From: Alphaproteobacteria bacterium
GTDB lineage: Bacteria; Pseudomonadota; Alphaproteobacteria; UBA8366; Aestuariispiraceae
Assembly (NCBI GenBank): GCA_030065235.1
Contig: JASJDC010000008.1
Location: 62,001 to 126,000 of the forward strand
Reading direction: 5' to 3'
Length of the DNA stretch: 64,000 nt
Made by a program: the position numbers and the translations under genes. The notes below the pieces were generated by a model. That model did no database searches. It had not been told where the DNA came from and saw only the letters and a program-made list of their open reading frames with translations. Positions 48,636 through 59,417 of this stretch are shown here, in pieces (positions within the stretch are counted from its first letter, which is position 1; every line of letters starts with the position of its first letter).

Positions 48636-51600
48636 TCACGCCGATTCCCGGATGCGGGAGGCTTCGCGCAGGTCGACGGAGACCAACTGGCTGACGCCAC
48701 GCTCGGCCATGGTCACGCCGAACAGGCGGTCGACCCGCGCCATAGTCAGGCGGTGATGGGTGACGACCAGAAAGCGGGTCTGGCCGGTATGAGCGATTTC
48801 GTCCAGCAGGGTGCAGAACCGGTCGACATTCGTATCGTCCAACGGCGCGTCCACCTCATCCAACACACAGATCGGCGCCGGGTTGGTCAGAAAGACGCCG
48901 AACAGCAAAGCCAAAGCCGTCAGCGCCTGCTCGCCGCCTGACAGAAGCGACATGATCTGCATCCGCTTGCCGGGCGGGCTGGCCATGATCTCGAGCCCCG
49001 ACTGCAGCGGGTCTTCCGCCTCAGTCAGGGTCAGCCGCGCTTCGCCGCCGCCGAACAGGCGTTTGAACAGGTCCTGAAAATGACCGTTCACCTGTTCGAA
49101 GGCCGCCAATAGCCTTTCACGCCCTTCGCGGTTCAGGGCGTTGATGCCCTGGCGCAGGCGTCCGATCGCCGCGATCAGATCGTCGCGCTCGGTATGCATC
49201 GAGGCGATCTGCTCGTCGAGTTCGGCCGCTTCCTGTTCGGCGCGCAGATTGACCGGACCCATATTGTCGCGCTCGCGGGTCAGGCGCTCGAACTTACGCT
49301 CGACCTCTTCGCGCGCGCCAAGTTCCTCATCCTCGCCGACGCCGCCGGCGGCCAGCGCGCCTTCCGGCGGGCAGTCGAGCCGCTCGGCGATTCGGTCGCG
49401 GACGGTTTCCGACGCTTGGCCGCGTTGCTCGACCTCGGCCTCGCGCCGGACGCGGGTCTCACGGCTTTCCGCCAACGCCGCCTCCGCCGACCGCAGTCCC
49501 TTGTCCGCCTCGGCCTGCTCCTGTTCCGCCAAGGCCAACGCGTCGGCGACGGTTTGACGCTTGGCTTGGGCGGCGACCAAACTGTCGCTCAGCCTGTTGC
49601 GCTGCTCCTGTAATTCTCGAGGGCGCTCTTCCAGCGCCGCCCGCTCTTCCTCTGCCTGTCCGGCCCGTTGGGTCAGATCGCTTTGACGGGCCTCCGCCCC
49701 TTCGACCCGTTGGGCCCAGGACCGCCGATCCGCATCAATCTGTTCCAGCCTTTCGGCGCGCGTCTCGGCTTCGCGGCGGAAGCGCTCGCTGGCCCCGCGC
49801 TTATCGATCAGGGTCGAGCGCAACTCCGCCACCGTCGAACGCAGCCGGTTGACGCGTTCGCGCGCCTGAACCGGGTCCTCCAACACGCCGATCGCTTGTT
49901 CCGCGCCGGCGATCGCCGCTTCACTCTCCTTGATTTCTACGTCTAACTGCTGGCGGTTCGAGTCGATCCCTTCGAGGCGCGACCGCAAATCCGCCGCCTT
50001 GCCGGCTAGGCTCGACAGTCTCTGCTGCGCTTTGTTCAGCGCGCTAAACGCCTCTTGCAGGCGAGTCTTCGCTGTCTGCTCGCGGTCGGCCCCCGCTTGC
50101 GCTTCGGAGGTGGCCGTGTCCAGCAGCGCGCGGGCGGTCTCGGTCGCGGCCTCGGTCTGCGCCGCTGCTTCCGCCTCATCCGTCGCCGCCTGGTCGCGCG
50201 CCTCGGCCAAGTTGCGTTCGGCGCTCTCTCTCGCTTTTTCCAGGCGCGGGGTCAGGGCGGCGATCTCCTCACGCACTTCCGCGAGGCGATTCTTTTGCTC
50301 AAGACGTTTGGCCGCGGCGGTGGGCGCGCCGGCGGCGACCGTATAGCCGTCCCAACGCCAAAGATCGCCGTCGATGGAGACCAGCCGTTGTCCCGGTCCC
50401 AGTTGCGATTGCAGCCGCGCGCCGGTCGCGGCGTCCGGCGCAACGCCGATCTGCGATAGGCGGCGGGACAGGGCCGCCGGCCCGTCGACATATTTCGCCA
50501 AAGAATCGACGCCGCCGGGCAGACCCATGGCGCCGGAGATCGGCGGCAGAGCGGTCCAATGAACGGGCGCCGCCGCGTCCGTCGAGGCGTCCAATTCCTC
50601 GCCAAAGGCCGCGCCCAACGCCGTCTCGAAACCGGGGCGAACGGTCAGACTGTCGATCAGCGGCCGGATATCGGCCGTAAGCGCCGCGTCATGCTGTTCC
50701 AACACCGCCGCCAGGGCGTTGATTTCCGCTTCCAGCGCCCGGTGACGGGATTCAAGCGCCTCTACCGACTCGCGGCCCGCCGCTTCCGCCGAAGCAATCG
50801 CCGAACGCCCGCGTTCACGCGCTTGCTCCAACGCTTCGCGCGCCGCGGCTTCGCTTTGCTGCAGCGCCTCGCGTGCAGCGGATTCAGCCTGACGCAGGAG
50901 AGACATCGCCGCCTCGGCGTCTTCGGCCGCAGTGCGCGCTGCTGTGGCTTGCTCCTCTGCGACCGACACGGCTGCTTCCGCCGCCTCGATCTCGCCCAGG
51001 GTCTTCTGTTCGGCGCGGAGGCTTGTCTCCTGTTGATCGAGCCCGGCCCGGCGGCGCGCCAGCGCGTCGAGCCTTTGCCTTCTATCGCCAATGCTGCGCT
51101 GAAGGGCGGCGCGCTGCGCTTCAACGCCGGCGACCTCTTCGGTCAGTTGCGCCAGAGCGTCTTCCTGTTCTTCGACCGCCGCCGCAGCCTCGCGTGCCTC
51201 TTCGTCGGCGGCGGCGCGCTTTTCGGATTCCTCGGCCTGAGCCGACTCGATCTCCGCCCGCTCCGCCGCGAGCCGTTCCAGCGCCGTGCGCGCATCGTCG
51301 AACAGCGCCTTTTCCCGCTCCAGGTCGCCGGCGATCTGGATCATGCGCTGAGCCAGCGCGTCCCGCGCTGCGAGGATCCGCTCTTCCTCGCTCTCGATCT
51401 CGCGTACGGCCAGTTGCAGACGCTGCAGTTCGGCTGCGGCCGCCGCGTCGTCTTCGCGGATCGGGGGCAACGCCGCAGCGGCGTCGGCCTGCCGTTTGGC
51501 GGCGCCGGCGCTCTCGCCTGCGCGTTCCTGGACCACCGCCTCGGCCACTTTCAAGGCCGCCCGCGCCGCTTCGAGATCGGCCTCGGCGGCCTGCCAGCGC

Positions 51601-52304
51601 AGATGCAGCAACACCGCCTCGTGCCGGCGCAGATGGTCCGAAAGCCGGCGAAATCGGTTCGCCTGACGAGCCTGGCGCTGCAGCCCTTGTTGCTGGCTCT
51701 CCAGCGCGCCGATGACGTCTTCCAAACGTTCGAGATTGGTTTCCGCCGCGCGCAACCGCAATTCCGCCTCATGACGGCGGGAATGCAGGCCGCGGATGCC
51801 GGCCGCCTCCTCCAGCAACAAGCGACGCTCGGTCGGTTTCGCGCCGATGATCGCGCCGATCCGACCCTGGCTGACGATTGCGGTGGAATTCGACCCGGTC
51901 GCCAGATCGGCGAAGAGAAGCTGGACGTCCCGGGCGCGCGCCTCATTCCCGTTGATCCGATAGTGCGACCCGGCCCCGCGTTCGATCCGGCGCGTGATCT
52001 CGACTTCGCCGCCGGTATTGTAGGGGCTGGGCGCCGCGCCGTCGGCATTGTCCAGCAGCAGCGTGACTTCGGCGACATTGCGCGCCGGCCGGCCGGAAGA
52101 GCCGCCGAAGATCACGTCGTCCATCTCCGACCCGCGCATCCGCTTGGCGGAGGTCTCGCCCATCACCCAGCGCAACGCCTCGATGACGTTTGACTTGCCG
52201 CAGCCGTTCGGGCCGACGACCCCGGTAATGCCGGAATCGATCGCCAGTTCGACTGGATCGACGAAAGACTTAAACCCGCTGAGCCGAAGCTTCGAGAAAT
52301 GCAC
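48636..52304 (-). CDS. smc: Chromosome segregation protein SMC
   Basis: Structural maintenance of chromosomes ATPase of 1222 residues. N-terminal head: Walker A GPNGCGKSN at 31-39, and VMGETSAKRMRG. A long coiled coil (about residues 170-530), rich in Ala, Glu and Arg, leads to a hinge around VRPGFETALGAAFGEELDAS and PGGVDSLAKYVDGPAAL, then the returning coil. C-terminal head: LLSGGEQALTALALLFGVF (signature) and ICVLDEVDAPLDDTNVDRF (Walker B). It is longer than many SMC proteins through coiled-coil length. It compacts and segregates the chromosome, with ScpAB outside the window. Confidence 0.97.
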   Translation of the reverse strand: MHFSKLRLSGFKSFVDPVELAIDSGITGVVGPNGCGKSNVIEALRWVMGETSAKRMRGSEMDDVIFGGSSGRPARNVAEVTLLLDNADGAAPSPYNTGGEVEITRRIERGAGSHYRINGNEARARDVQLLFADLATGSNSTAIVSQGRIGAIIGAKPTERRLLLEEAAGIRGLHSRRHEAELRLRAAETNLERLEDVIGALESQQQGLQRQARQANRFRRLSDHLRRHEAVLLHLRWQAAEADLEAARAALKVAEAVVQERAGESAGAAKRQADAAAALPPIREDDAAAAAELQRLQLAVREIESEEERILAARDALAQRMIQIAGDLEREKALFDDARTALERLAAERAEIESAQAEESEKRAAADEEAREAAAAVEEQEDALAQLTEEVAGVEAQRAALQRSIGDRRQRLDALARRRAGLDQQETSLRAEQKTLGEIEAAEAAVSVAEEQATAARTAAEDAEAAMSLLRQAESAAREALQQSEAAAREALEQARERGRSAIASAEAAGRESVEALESRHRALEAEINALAAVLEQHDAALTADIRPLIDSLTVRPGFETALGAAFGEELDASTDAAAPVHWTALPPISGAMGLPGGVDSLAKYVDGPAALSRRLSQIGVAPDAATGARLQSQLGPGQRLVSIDGDLWRWDGYTVAAGAPTAAAKRLEQKNRLAEVREEIAALTPRLEKARESAERNLAEARDQAATDEAEAAAQTEAATETARALLDTATSEAQAGADREQTAKTRLQEAFSALNKAQQRLSSLAGKAADLRSRLEGIDSNRQQLDVEIKESEAAIAGAEQAIGVLEDPVQARERVNRLRSTVAELRSTLIDKRGASERFRREAETRAERLEQIDADRRSWAQRVEGAEARQSDLTQRAGQAEEERAALEERPRELQEQRNRLSDSLVAAQAKRQTVADALALAEQEQAEADKGLRSAEAALAESRETRVRREAEVEQRGQASETVRDRIAERLDCPPEGALAAGGVGEDEELGAREEVERKFERLTRERDNMGPVNLRAEQEAAELDEQIASMHTERDDLIAAIGRLRQGINALNREGRERLLAAFEQVNGHFQDLFKRLFGGGEARLTLTEAEDPLQSGLEIMASPPGKRMQIMSLLSGGEQALTALALLFGVFLTNPAPICVLDEVDAPLDDTNVDRFCTLLDEIAHTGQTRFLVVTHHRLTMARVDRLFGVTMAERGVSQLVSVDLREASRIRESA

Positions 52305-52437
52305 GCGGCCTGCGCTCCATCAACCGCGACCCGCGACGCGCTCAAAGCCGTATCACCGACTCGGAATTCGGGCGCGGGTCGCTCAAAGCCAACCTTTGAC
52401 GGTAGGGGCGGCGATTCGCCCCGGACTCCGCAAGACC

Positions 52438-53124
52438 TTAATTCAGAATCTGTTCGAATGCTTCTTCGAAGACGGAGAATGGCTGATTTCCTTTAATGAT
52501 TTCGCCATTCACGAAGAAAGTCGGCGTCGAATTTACATTCAACTGCTCGACCGCCTGGATTCGGCGTTCCAGGATCCCGTCGAGGAGCGCCTGATTGCTG
52601 GTGCAGGCGCGGAAATCGCTTTCCGACAGGCCGCCCTGCTTGCCTATGGCGATCAGCGCGCCAACCCAATCCTGGCTTCGGGACCATTCCGCCTGTGTTT
52701 TGAACAGGACGTCCATGAATTGGAAATAGCGGTCCTTGCTGGCGCAGCGCGCCATCATCGCCGCCATCGCGCCGGGCTGATCGAACGGGAAATCACGCAT
52801 CACCAGCCTGACTTTGCCGGTATCGATATATTTCTCCTTGATCAGCGGATAGGTCTCGAGGTGGAAGTCGGCGCAGTGCGGGCAGGTAAGCGACGCATAT
52901 TCAATCAGCTCGATCGGCGCGTCCGGATCGCCGATGACCCGTTCCGCCAGCGCTTCCTCAGTCGAGAGCGGCGCCGAGCGTGCGTCGCGCCCGAAGAGCG
53001 TCAGACCGGCGCCCAAGGCCACGGTCGCCGCCGCGCCGAAGGCTAAGGTCTGACGGCGGCTGATCGCCGCGTCGGCTTCCGCGCTCTTGGTTGCCAGTAC
53101 CGCTATGCTTGCGTCGCGCCGCAT
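52438..53124 (-). CDS. DsbA family thiol:disulfide protein
   Basis: Exported thioredoxin-fold protein of 228 residues. The N-terminal region has a twin-arginine-like ISRRQTLAFG followed by a hydrophobic segment (AAATVALGAGLTLFG). The active site is CPHC in YASLTCPHCADFHLETYP, and the cis-proline loop is STPTFFVNGEII. An alpha-helical insert lies between them, with VRLVMRDFPFDQPG as in the DsbA/Com1 group. It probably forms or isomerises disulfides in exported proteins. It lies upstream of smc on the same strand and after the DUF721 gene, a layout often seen in alphaproteobacteria. Confidence 0.91.
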   Translation of the reverse strand: MRRDASIAVLATKSAEADAAISRRQTLAFGAAATVALGAGLTLFGRDARSAPLSTEEALAERVIGDPDAPIELIEYASLTCPHCADFHLETYPLIKEKYIDTGKVRLVMRDFPFDQPGAMAAMMARCASKDRYFQFMDVLFKTQAEWSRSQDWVGALIAIGKQGGLSESDFRACTSNQALLDGILERRIQAVEQLNVNSTPTFFVNGEIIKGNQPFSVFEEAFEQILN

Positions 53125-53253
53125 GAAAGACTCCCGTTCGAAAGTGTTTTGGCGGGCCTTTGCCGCCGTCGGTTTTATGTGTGGCCTGCCGGTGGCGAAG
53201 GCAAGCGCAAAGCGGTTCCGCCGGCGGCGACCCCGCGTCGCGTTCGGTTCGGC

Positions 53254-53823
53254 TTAGGCTGGGTCTGAGGTCGGTTCCGTGCGTTCGCCGATCACCGCGC
53301 CGCCGAGCCGCCTGAGGGCCGCGGCCAAAGCATCTTCAGGCTCCGATGAAGCGACCAACGCCTCCAATTCCGCCGACTCGCGGTGGCTCAAGGCCCGGCG
53401 TGGTCGGCGCCGCTTGGTCGGGGCGGGCGGCGTCAGAGCGCCCTGTACGATGGTCACCGTCTCGACGGCGTTATAGCCGAAATGCGCGTTGATCCGCGAA
53501 ATCACCAGCGGGGTCAGATGCTGTAGTTGCAGCGCCATTGGGCCCGGCGCTCGGACGCGCAACGACCCGCCGACCCGCTTGCCTTTGGGAAAGACCATTT
53601 TCTCCGGCTGCGCGTGCCGCGCCAATTCCGGCCCGACGATTCGCGCCCAGTCGGTCAGGATCGAGGCCTGGGCGAAGCCGCGCCGACCGATGGCGCGCTT
53701 GGTGAGTTTCTCGACCAAGGCGCCGGCATGCCGCATCTTGCCGCGCCGTTTCAGCCGCTCCGGCGCGCCCTTGCCGGGCGGCGGTTTTCTGGCTAGGTCG
53801 GCGTGTTTTGGCGGGTCGGACAT
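53254..53823 (-). CDS. DUF721 (DciA-like) protein
   Basis: A 189-residue protein whose middle part matches the DUF721 family: AIGRRGFAQASILTDWARIVGPELARHAQPEKMVF, then LRVRAPGPMALQLQHLTPLVISRINAHFGYNAVETV. A basic start and Arg-rich linker (TKRRRPRRALSHRE) flank it. Family members include DciA, the DnaB helicase loader partner used by bacteria without DnaC. The gene is transcribed away from mutY. Confidence 0.87.
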   Translation of the reverse strand: MSDPPKHADLARKPPPGKGAPERLKRRGKMRHAGALVEKLTKRAIGRRGFAQASILTDWARIVGPELARHAQPEKMVFPKGKRVGGSLRVRAPGPMALQLQHLTPLVISRINAHFGYNAVETVTIVQGALTPPAPTKRRRPRRALSHRESAELEALVASSEPEDALAAALRRLGGAVIGERTEPTSDPA

Positions 53824-53858
53824 AATGCGGCGGTGAATTCGGTGACAAGAGGGCGAGT

Positions 53859-54962
53859 GTGACCCTGACGCGGAAGAAAGAAAAGCAGGCGGCGGCGCAG
53901 TCCGCGCCCCTCGTGTTGGATTGGTACGACCGCCATCGCCGCATCCTGCCCTGGCGCGCCGCCCCGGGCGAGACGCCGGACCCGTATCATGTCTGGCTGA
54001 GCGAGATCATGCTGCAACAGACGACCGTCGCCACCGTCGGCCCGTATTTCGCGGATTTCCTGGCGCGCTGGCCCACGGTCGCCGATCTGGCTGCGGCGCC
54101 GTTGGACGATGTGCTGAGCGCCTGGGCGGGGCTCGGCTATTACGCGCGGGCGCGCAACCTGCACAAATGCGCGCGAGCCGTGGCGTCCGACCATGACGGG
54201 CGTTTCCCGGACAGAGAAGAGGACTTGTTGGCTCTACCGGGCATCGGCCGCTACACGTCGGCGGCGGTCGCCGCCATCGCCTTTGGCCGGCGCGCGGTCG
54301 TGGTGGACGGTAATATCGAGCGGGTCATGGCGCGGCTGTTCGATATCGATACGCCGTTGCCGGGGGCGAAGCCTGCGCTGACCGAGTGGATGGACGCCTG
54401 CACGCCGGAGAACCGCGCCGGCGATTTCGCCCAGGCATTGATGGATATCGGCGCGACCGTCTGCACGCCGCGCAAACCGAAATGCATGATCTGCCCCCTC
54501 GGCGCGGTTTGCCAAGGCAAAGACCGGGCCGAGGCGTTGCCGGCGAAAGCGTCCAAGAAAAAGAAACCCTCCCGCCATGGCGCCGCCTGGTGGATCGAAC
54601 GACCGGACGGGTCGGTCCTGATACGCCGCCGGCCGGAGAGCGGCCTTTTGGGCGGGATGATGGAGCCGCCGACCAGCGACTGGCGCGAGATTGAGCCGGG
54701 CGCGATCCCGGCGCCGGATCTCTCGTCGCCGCCGGCTCCGGTCATCGGCGCGCGCGCCCTCGACGGCGTGGTGCGCCACACATTCACGCATTTCCATCTG
54801 ACCCTGACCGTTATCGCCGCCCACGCCGAGGCCGGCGCCGTTGCGCCGCCGGACGCCAAATGGCAAGCCTTGGAGTCGCTGGGCGGTCTGGCCCTGCCGA
54901 CGGTGATGCGGAAGGTGGTGGCGCACGCCCTTCGGGCCCAGACCGAAGCGACACGAAGATAG
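53859..54962 (+). CDS. mutY: A/G-specific adenine glycosylase MutY
   Basis: DNA repair glycosylase that removes adenine opposite 8-oxoguanine. The 367-residue protein has the catalytic Glu in WLSEIMLQQTTVATV, the helix-hairpin-helix LLALPGIGRYTSAAVAAIAF with catalytic Asp in VVDGNIERVMARL, and the [4Fe-4S] motif C-x6-C-x2-C-x5-C (CTPRKPKCMICPLGAVC). A C-terminal NUDIX-like 8-oxoG recognition domain contains HTFTHFHLTLTV. The start is GTG 53859, after GAGGGCGA. Confidence 0.95.
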   Translation: MTLTRKKEKQAAAQSAPLVLDWYDRHRRILPWRAAPGETPDPYHVWLSEIMLQQTTVATVGPYFADFLARWPTVADLAAAPLDDVLSAWAGLGYYARARNLHKCARAVASDHDGRFPDREEDLLALPGIGRYTSAAVAAIAFGRRAVVVDGNIERVMARLFDIDTPLPGAKPALTEWMDACTPENRAGDFAQALMDIGATVCTPRKPKCMICPLGAVCQGKDRAEALPAKASKKKKPSRHGAAWWIERPDGSVLIRRRPESGLLGGMMEPPTSDWREIEPGAIPAPDLSSPPAPVIGARALDGVVRHTFTHFHLTLTVIAAHAEAGAVAPPDAKWQALESLGGLALPTVMRKVVAHALRAQTEATRR

Positions 54963-54970
54963 AAGCCGCT

Positions 54971-56149
54971 ATGGAACAGCTGAACGCCTTTTGGGAGTTG
55001 GTCGTCGATGTCTGGTCCAGAGGGACCTTGGGCGTCGATTTCACGCGCATCGGCGTCGCCCTTTGCATATTTCTAGGATTTCTGCTGATCCGCCGCCTGT
55101 TCACCCGGTTCGTGTTGGGGCGCATTCACGCCTTCACCGAAAAGACGAACACCGATCTCGACAAAACGATCCTGACATCGGTCGAACAGCCGGTCCGGTT
55201 CGCGCCGGTAGTCATGGGCGCCTTCTTCGCCATCGATTATCTGAATCTGACCGGCGCGGTGGAGGAGGCCGGGCAGGATCTGGTCCGGTCGCTGATCGTC
55301 TTCAACATCTTCTGGGTCTTCTACCGGTTGGTCGACCCTATGTCCTTCCTGCTGGGCAAGCTGGAGCGCGCCTTCACCAACGCCATGGTCGATTGGCTGT
55401 TGAAGGCGATCAAGGTGCTGGTCGCGCTGATCGGCGCGGCGACGATTCTGGAGATCTGGGGTGTGAAGGTTGGTCCGATCCTGGCGGGTATGGGCTTGTT
55501 CGGCGTCGCCGTTGCGTTGGGTGCGCAGGATCTGTTCAAAAACCTGATCGCCGGTCTGCTGATCCTGGCGGAAAAGCGCTTCAGCATCGGCGACTGGGTC
55601 CGGGTCGATGGGATCGTCGAGGGCACAGTCGAAGGCATCGGTTTCCGTTCGACCCTGGTGCGCCGTTTCGACAACGCGCCGGTTCAGGTTCCGAACGCAG
55701 CCTTGGCGGACAATCCGGTGACCAATTTCAGCCGCATGCGGCGGCGCCGAATCTATTGGATGATCGGCGTTGAGTACCGCACCACGGTCGATCAATTGCG
55801 GCGCATCCGCGATGAGATCGAGGCCTACCTGTCCGAAAGCGACGCGTTCGTGCCCAAGGATAAGGCTGCAACCTTCGTTCGGATCGACCGGTTCAATGAC
55901 AGCTCCATCGACATAATGCTCTATTGCTTCACCCGGACGACGAATTGGGGCGAATGGCTGAAGGTCAAAGAAGAACTGGCTTACAAAGTCAAACAGGTCG
56001 TCGAGGGCGCCGGAACCGGCTTCGCCTTCCCCAGCCAGTCGCTCTATCTGGAGCAGCTACCCGACGCGGCCGACAAGGCCGAGCCTTTTACGCCGCCCGA
56101 TGATGATAAGCTCAAAGTCGGATTCACAGCGCCTTCCAAAAGCGATTAG
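54971..56149 (+). CDS. MscS family mechanosensitive ion channel
   Basis: Small-conductance mechanosensitive channel of 392 residues with about four N-terminal membrane helices (for example IGVALCIFLGFLLIRRLFTR). The pore-lining TM3 segment is GLFGVAVALGAQDLFKNLIAGLLILAEKRFSIGDWVRVDG, followed by a beta domain (VEGTVEGIGFRSTLVRRFDN) and C-terminal cytoplasmic cage. It releases solutes during hypo-osmotic shock. The start at 54971 is 8 bases after mutY; the frame extends upstream inside mutY without meaning. Its stop shares bases with the next, convergent gene (TTAG 56146-56149). Confidence 0.93.
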   Translation: MEQLNAFWELVVDVWSRGTLGVDFTRIGVALCIFLGFLLIRRLFTRFVLGRIHAFTEKTNTDLDKTILTSVEQPVRFAPVVMGAFFAIDYLNLTGAVEEAGQDLVRSLIVFNIFWVFYRLVDPMSFLLGKLERAFTNAMVDWLLKAIKVLVALIGAATILEIWGVKVGPILAGMGLFGVAVALGAQDLFKNLIAGLLILAEKRFSIGDWVRVDGIVEGTVEGIGFRSTLVRRFDNAPVQVPNAALADNPVTNFSRMRRRRIYWMIGVEYRTTVDQLRRIRDEIEAYLSESDAFVPKDKAATFVRIDRFNDSSIDIMLYCFTRTTNWGEWLKVKEELAYKVKQVVEGAGTGFAFPSQSLYLEQLPDAADKAEPFTPPDDDKLKVGFTAPSKSD

Positions 56150-56595
56150 ACGCCGCCCGTCGCCCCATCCGGTTGTGCGGATCGACGGGCCAGCCATACT
56201 GGTGTCAGGAAGAGCGCGGCGAAGATGCAGTTGGCCGCCGCGTTGCCATAGGCGCCCACCAGCAGCGAGGCGGCGCCGTCGACGGTGAACCAAAGGCCGA
56301 CGCTGACCGCGATCATCCGGCGCGCGCCGGCGCCGGCGATCGGTCCTTGCGCCCTGACGATCTGTAAGATCAGCGCGCCCCAGCCGATCAAGACAGCGCC
56401 GAGGACGCCCAGCAGCAGCCGCACAAGGGGGTTGTTCAGGCTTGGCGCGCCGTCGATGGGCCAGAAGGCGATATCGGTGTAGAGCGCCGTCGGCGCCCCC
56501 AGGGCGGAATGGCTGGCGACCGCCAGCATGGCGCCGGTCGCGATGACTGCCCATGACGCGAAACTGAGCGCCTTTTCCGTGGTTTCTTGCGTCAT
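56146..56595 (-). CDS. Small four-helix membrane protein of unknown function
   Basis: I do not recognise this 149-residue inner-membrane protein. It shows about four hydrophobic segments: WAVIATGAMLAVASHSALG, LVRLLLGVLGAVLIGWGAL, MIAVSVGLWFTVDGAASLLV and AAANCIFAALFLTPVWL. A periplasmic loop between the first two contains WPIDGAPSLN. It is divergent from an XRE regulator, with the palindrome at 56665-56681 between them, so it is a likely target of that regulator. Confidence 0.8.
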   Translation of the reverse strand: MTQETTEKALSFASWAVIATGAMLAVASHSALGAPTALYTDIAFWPIDGAPSLNNPLVRLLLGVLGAVLIGWGALILQIVRAQGPIAGAGARRMIAVSVGLWFTVDGAASLLVGAYGNAAANCIFAALFLTPVWLARRSAQPDGATGGV

Positions 56596-56664
56596 GATGG
56601 GTCTCCTTCTCTCGGTGAATGCGGGGAACGGCGCTTAGCTAGGCCGACCGTCGTTCCGTCCGCA

Positions 56665-56681
56665 ATTACCTCGCAGGTAAT
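56665..56681. promoter_or_regulatory. Perfect inverted repeat ATTACCT-CGC-AGGTAAT, candidate XRE operator
   Basis: Seven-base arms pair exactly around a 3-base centre. It lies in the 138-base divergent region between the four-helix membrane protein and the XRE regulator, 53 bases before the latter. A partial second copy, TAATTGCAGG, follows near 56711-56720. The form fits a dimeric helix-turn-helix regulator. Confidence 0.5.
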
Positions 56682-56733
56682 GGAAACGCGGACCGCCAAA
56701 GGGTAGACCCGTAATTGCAGGCAACACCGAGGG

Positions 56734-58646
<1,913 letters not shown>

Positions 58647-58667
58647 CTATTGACCATTTACTGGGAA

Positions 58668-58690
58668 GAATCATGAGTCATCGGCGATTC
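58668..58690. promoter_or_regulatory. Cluster of three GANTC sites upstream of ccrM
   Basis: GAATC (58668-58672), GAGTC (58675-58679) and GATTC (58686-58690) occur within 23 bases, 46-68 bases upstream of the ccrM start and within its AT-rich promoter region (58623-58797). GANTC is the target of CcrM itself. In Caulobacter the ccrM promoter also carries such sites and is turned off by full methylation. Confidence 0.65.
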
Positions 58691-58797
58691 CAGGTCAATA
58701 CTCAGCAATTCTTCTGGGATGAGTATTATAGATATACGCGATATATTGGGGCGTGACTTGTGGGAGGCGCTATATCTCGCATCGAGCGGCGACTTGA

Positions 58798-59406
58798 TTA
58801 AGCGAGCAGCGCCCGGATCGGCGCGAAAGAGCGGCGGTGATGGGGCGTGACGCCCAGCGCGGCGAGCGCCTGACGATGCGCCTTGACGCCATAGCCGGCG
58901 TTGCGCTCCCAGCCATAGCCCGGGTAGGTCTCGGCCAAGCGGGCCATCTGGCGGTCCCGCGTGACTTTGGCGATGATCGAGGCGGCTGCGATCGACAGTG
59001 ACATGCCGTCGCCCTTGACGATGCATTGGGTCGGCAAGCCGAGACCGGGGTCGCGGTTTCCGTCGACCAGCGCCGCGTCCGGCGGGTTCGGCAGAGCCTG
59101 CACGGCGCGCCGCATCGCCAAGAGCGAGGCTTGCAGGATGTTCAGACTGTCGATTTCCGCCACGCTGGCCTCGGCGATCGCATATTCCACCGTACTGATC
59201 AGCAGGGCATAAAGTCGGTCGCGCTTCGCCGCGGTCAGGCGTTTGGAATCGTCTAAGGCGTTCGCCAGATCGTCGGGAAAACGGGTCCGATCGATCACCA
59301 CGGCGCAGGCGGTCACCGGTCCGGCCCAGGGTCCGCGGCCGACCTCATCAAGCCCCGCTACCCGGCCGCCAGGGCGTAGCGCCGTCTCCAACGAGAAATC
59401 CGGCAT
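58798..59406 (-). CDS. rnhB: Ribonuclease HII
   Basis: Removes ribonucleotides and RNA primers from RNA-DNA hybrids. The 202-residue protein has the catalytic [15 protein letters not shown] (Asp-Glu), [22 protein letters not shown] (Asp) and [12 protein letters not shown], and ends with [15 protein letters not shown]. It is the last gene of a run with the antiporter upstream (gap 11 bases). The 175-base space below it belongs to the ccrM promoter. Confidence 0.96.
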   Translation of the reverse strand: MPDFSLETALRPGGRVAGLDEVGRGPWAGPVTACAVVIDRTRFPDDLANALDDSKRLTAAKRDRLYALLISTVEYAIAEASVAEIDSLNILQASLLAMRRAVQALPNPPDAALVDGNRDPGLGLPTQCIVKGDGMSLSIAAASIIAKVTRDRQMARLAETYPGYGWERNAGYGVKAHRQALAALGVTPHHRRSFAPIRALLA

Positions 59407-59417
59407 CGGCGCGCGGC

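Noticed and set aside
50559-52193. A 544-codon plus-strand frame opposite smc.
   Set aside because: SMC head and coiled-coil motifs on the minus strand are unambiguous; the opposite frame is Arg/Gly/Leu-rich without a family.
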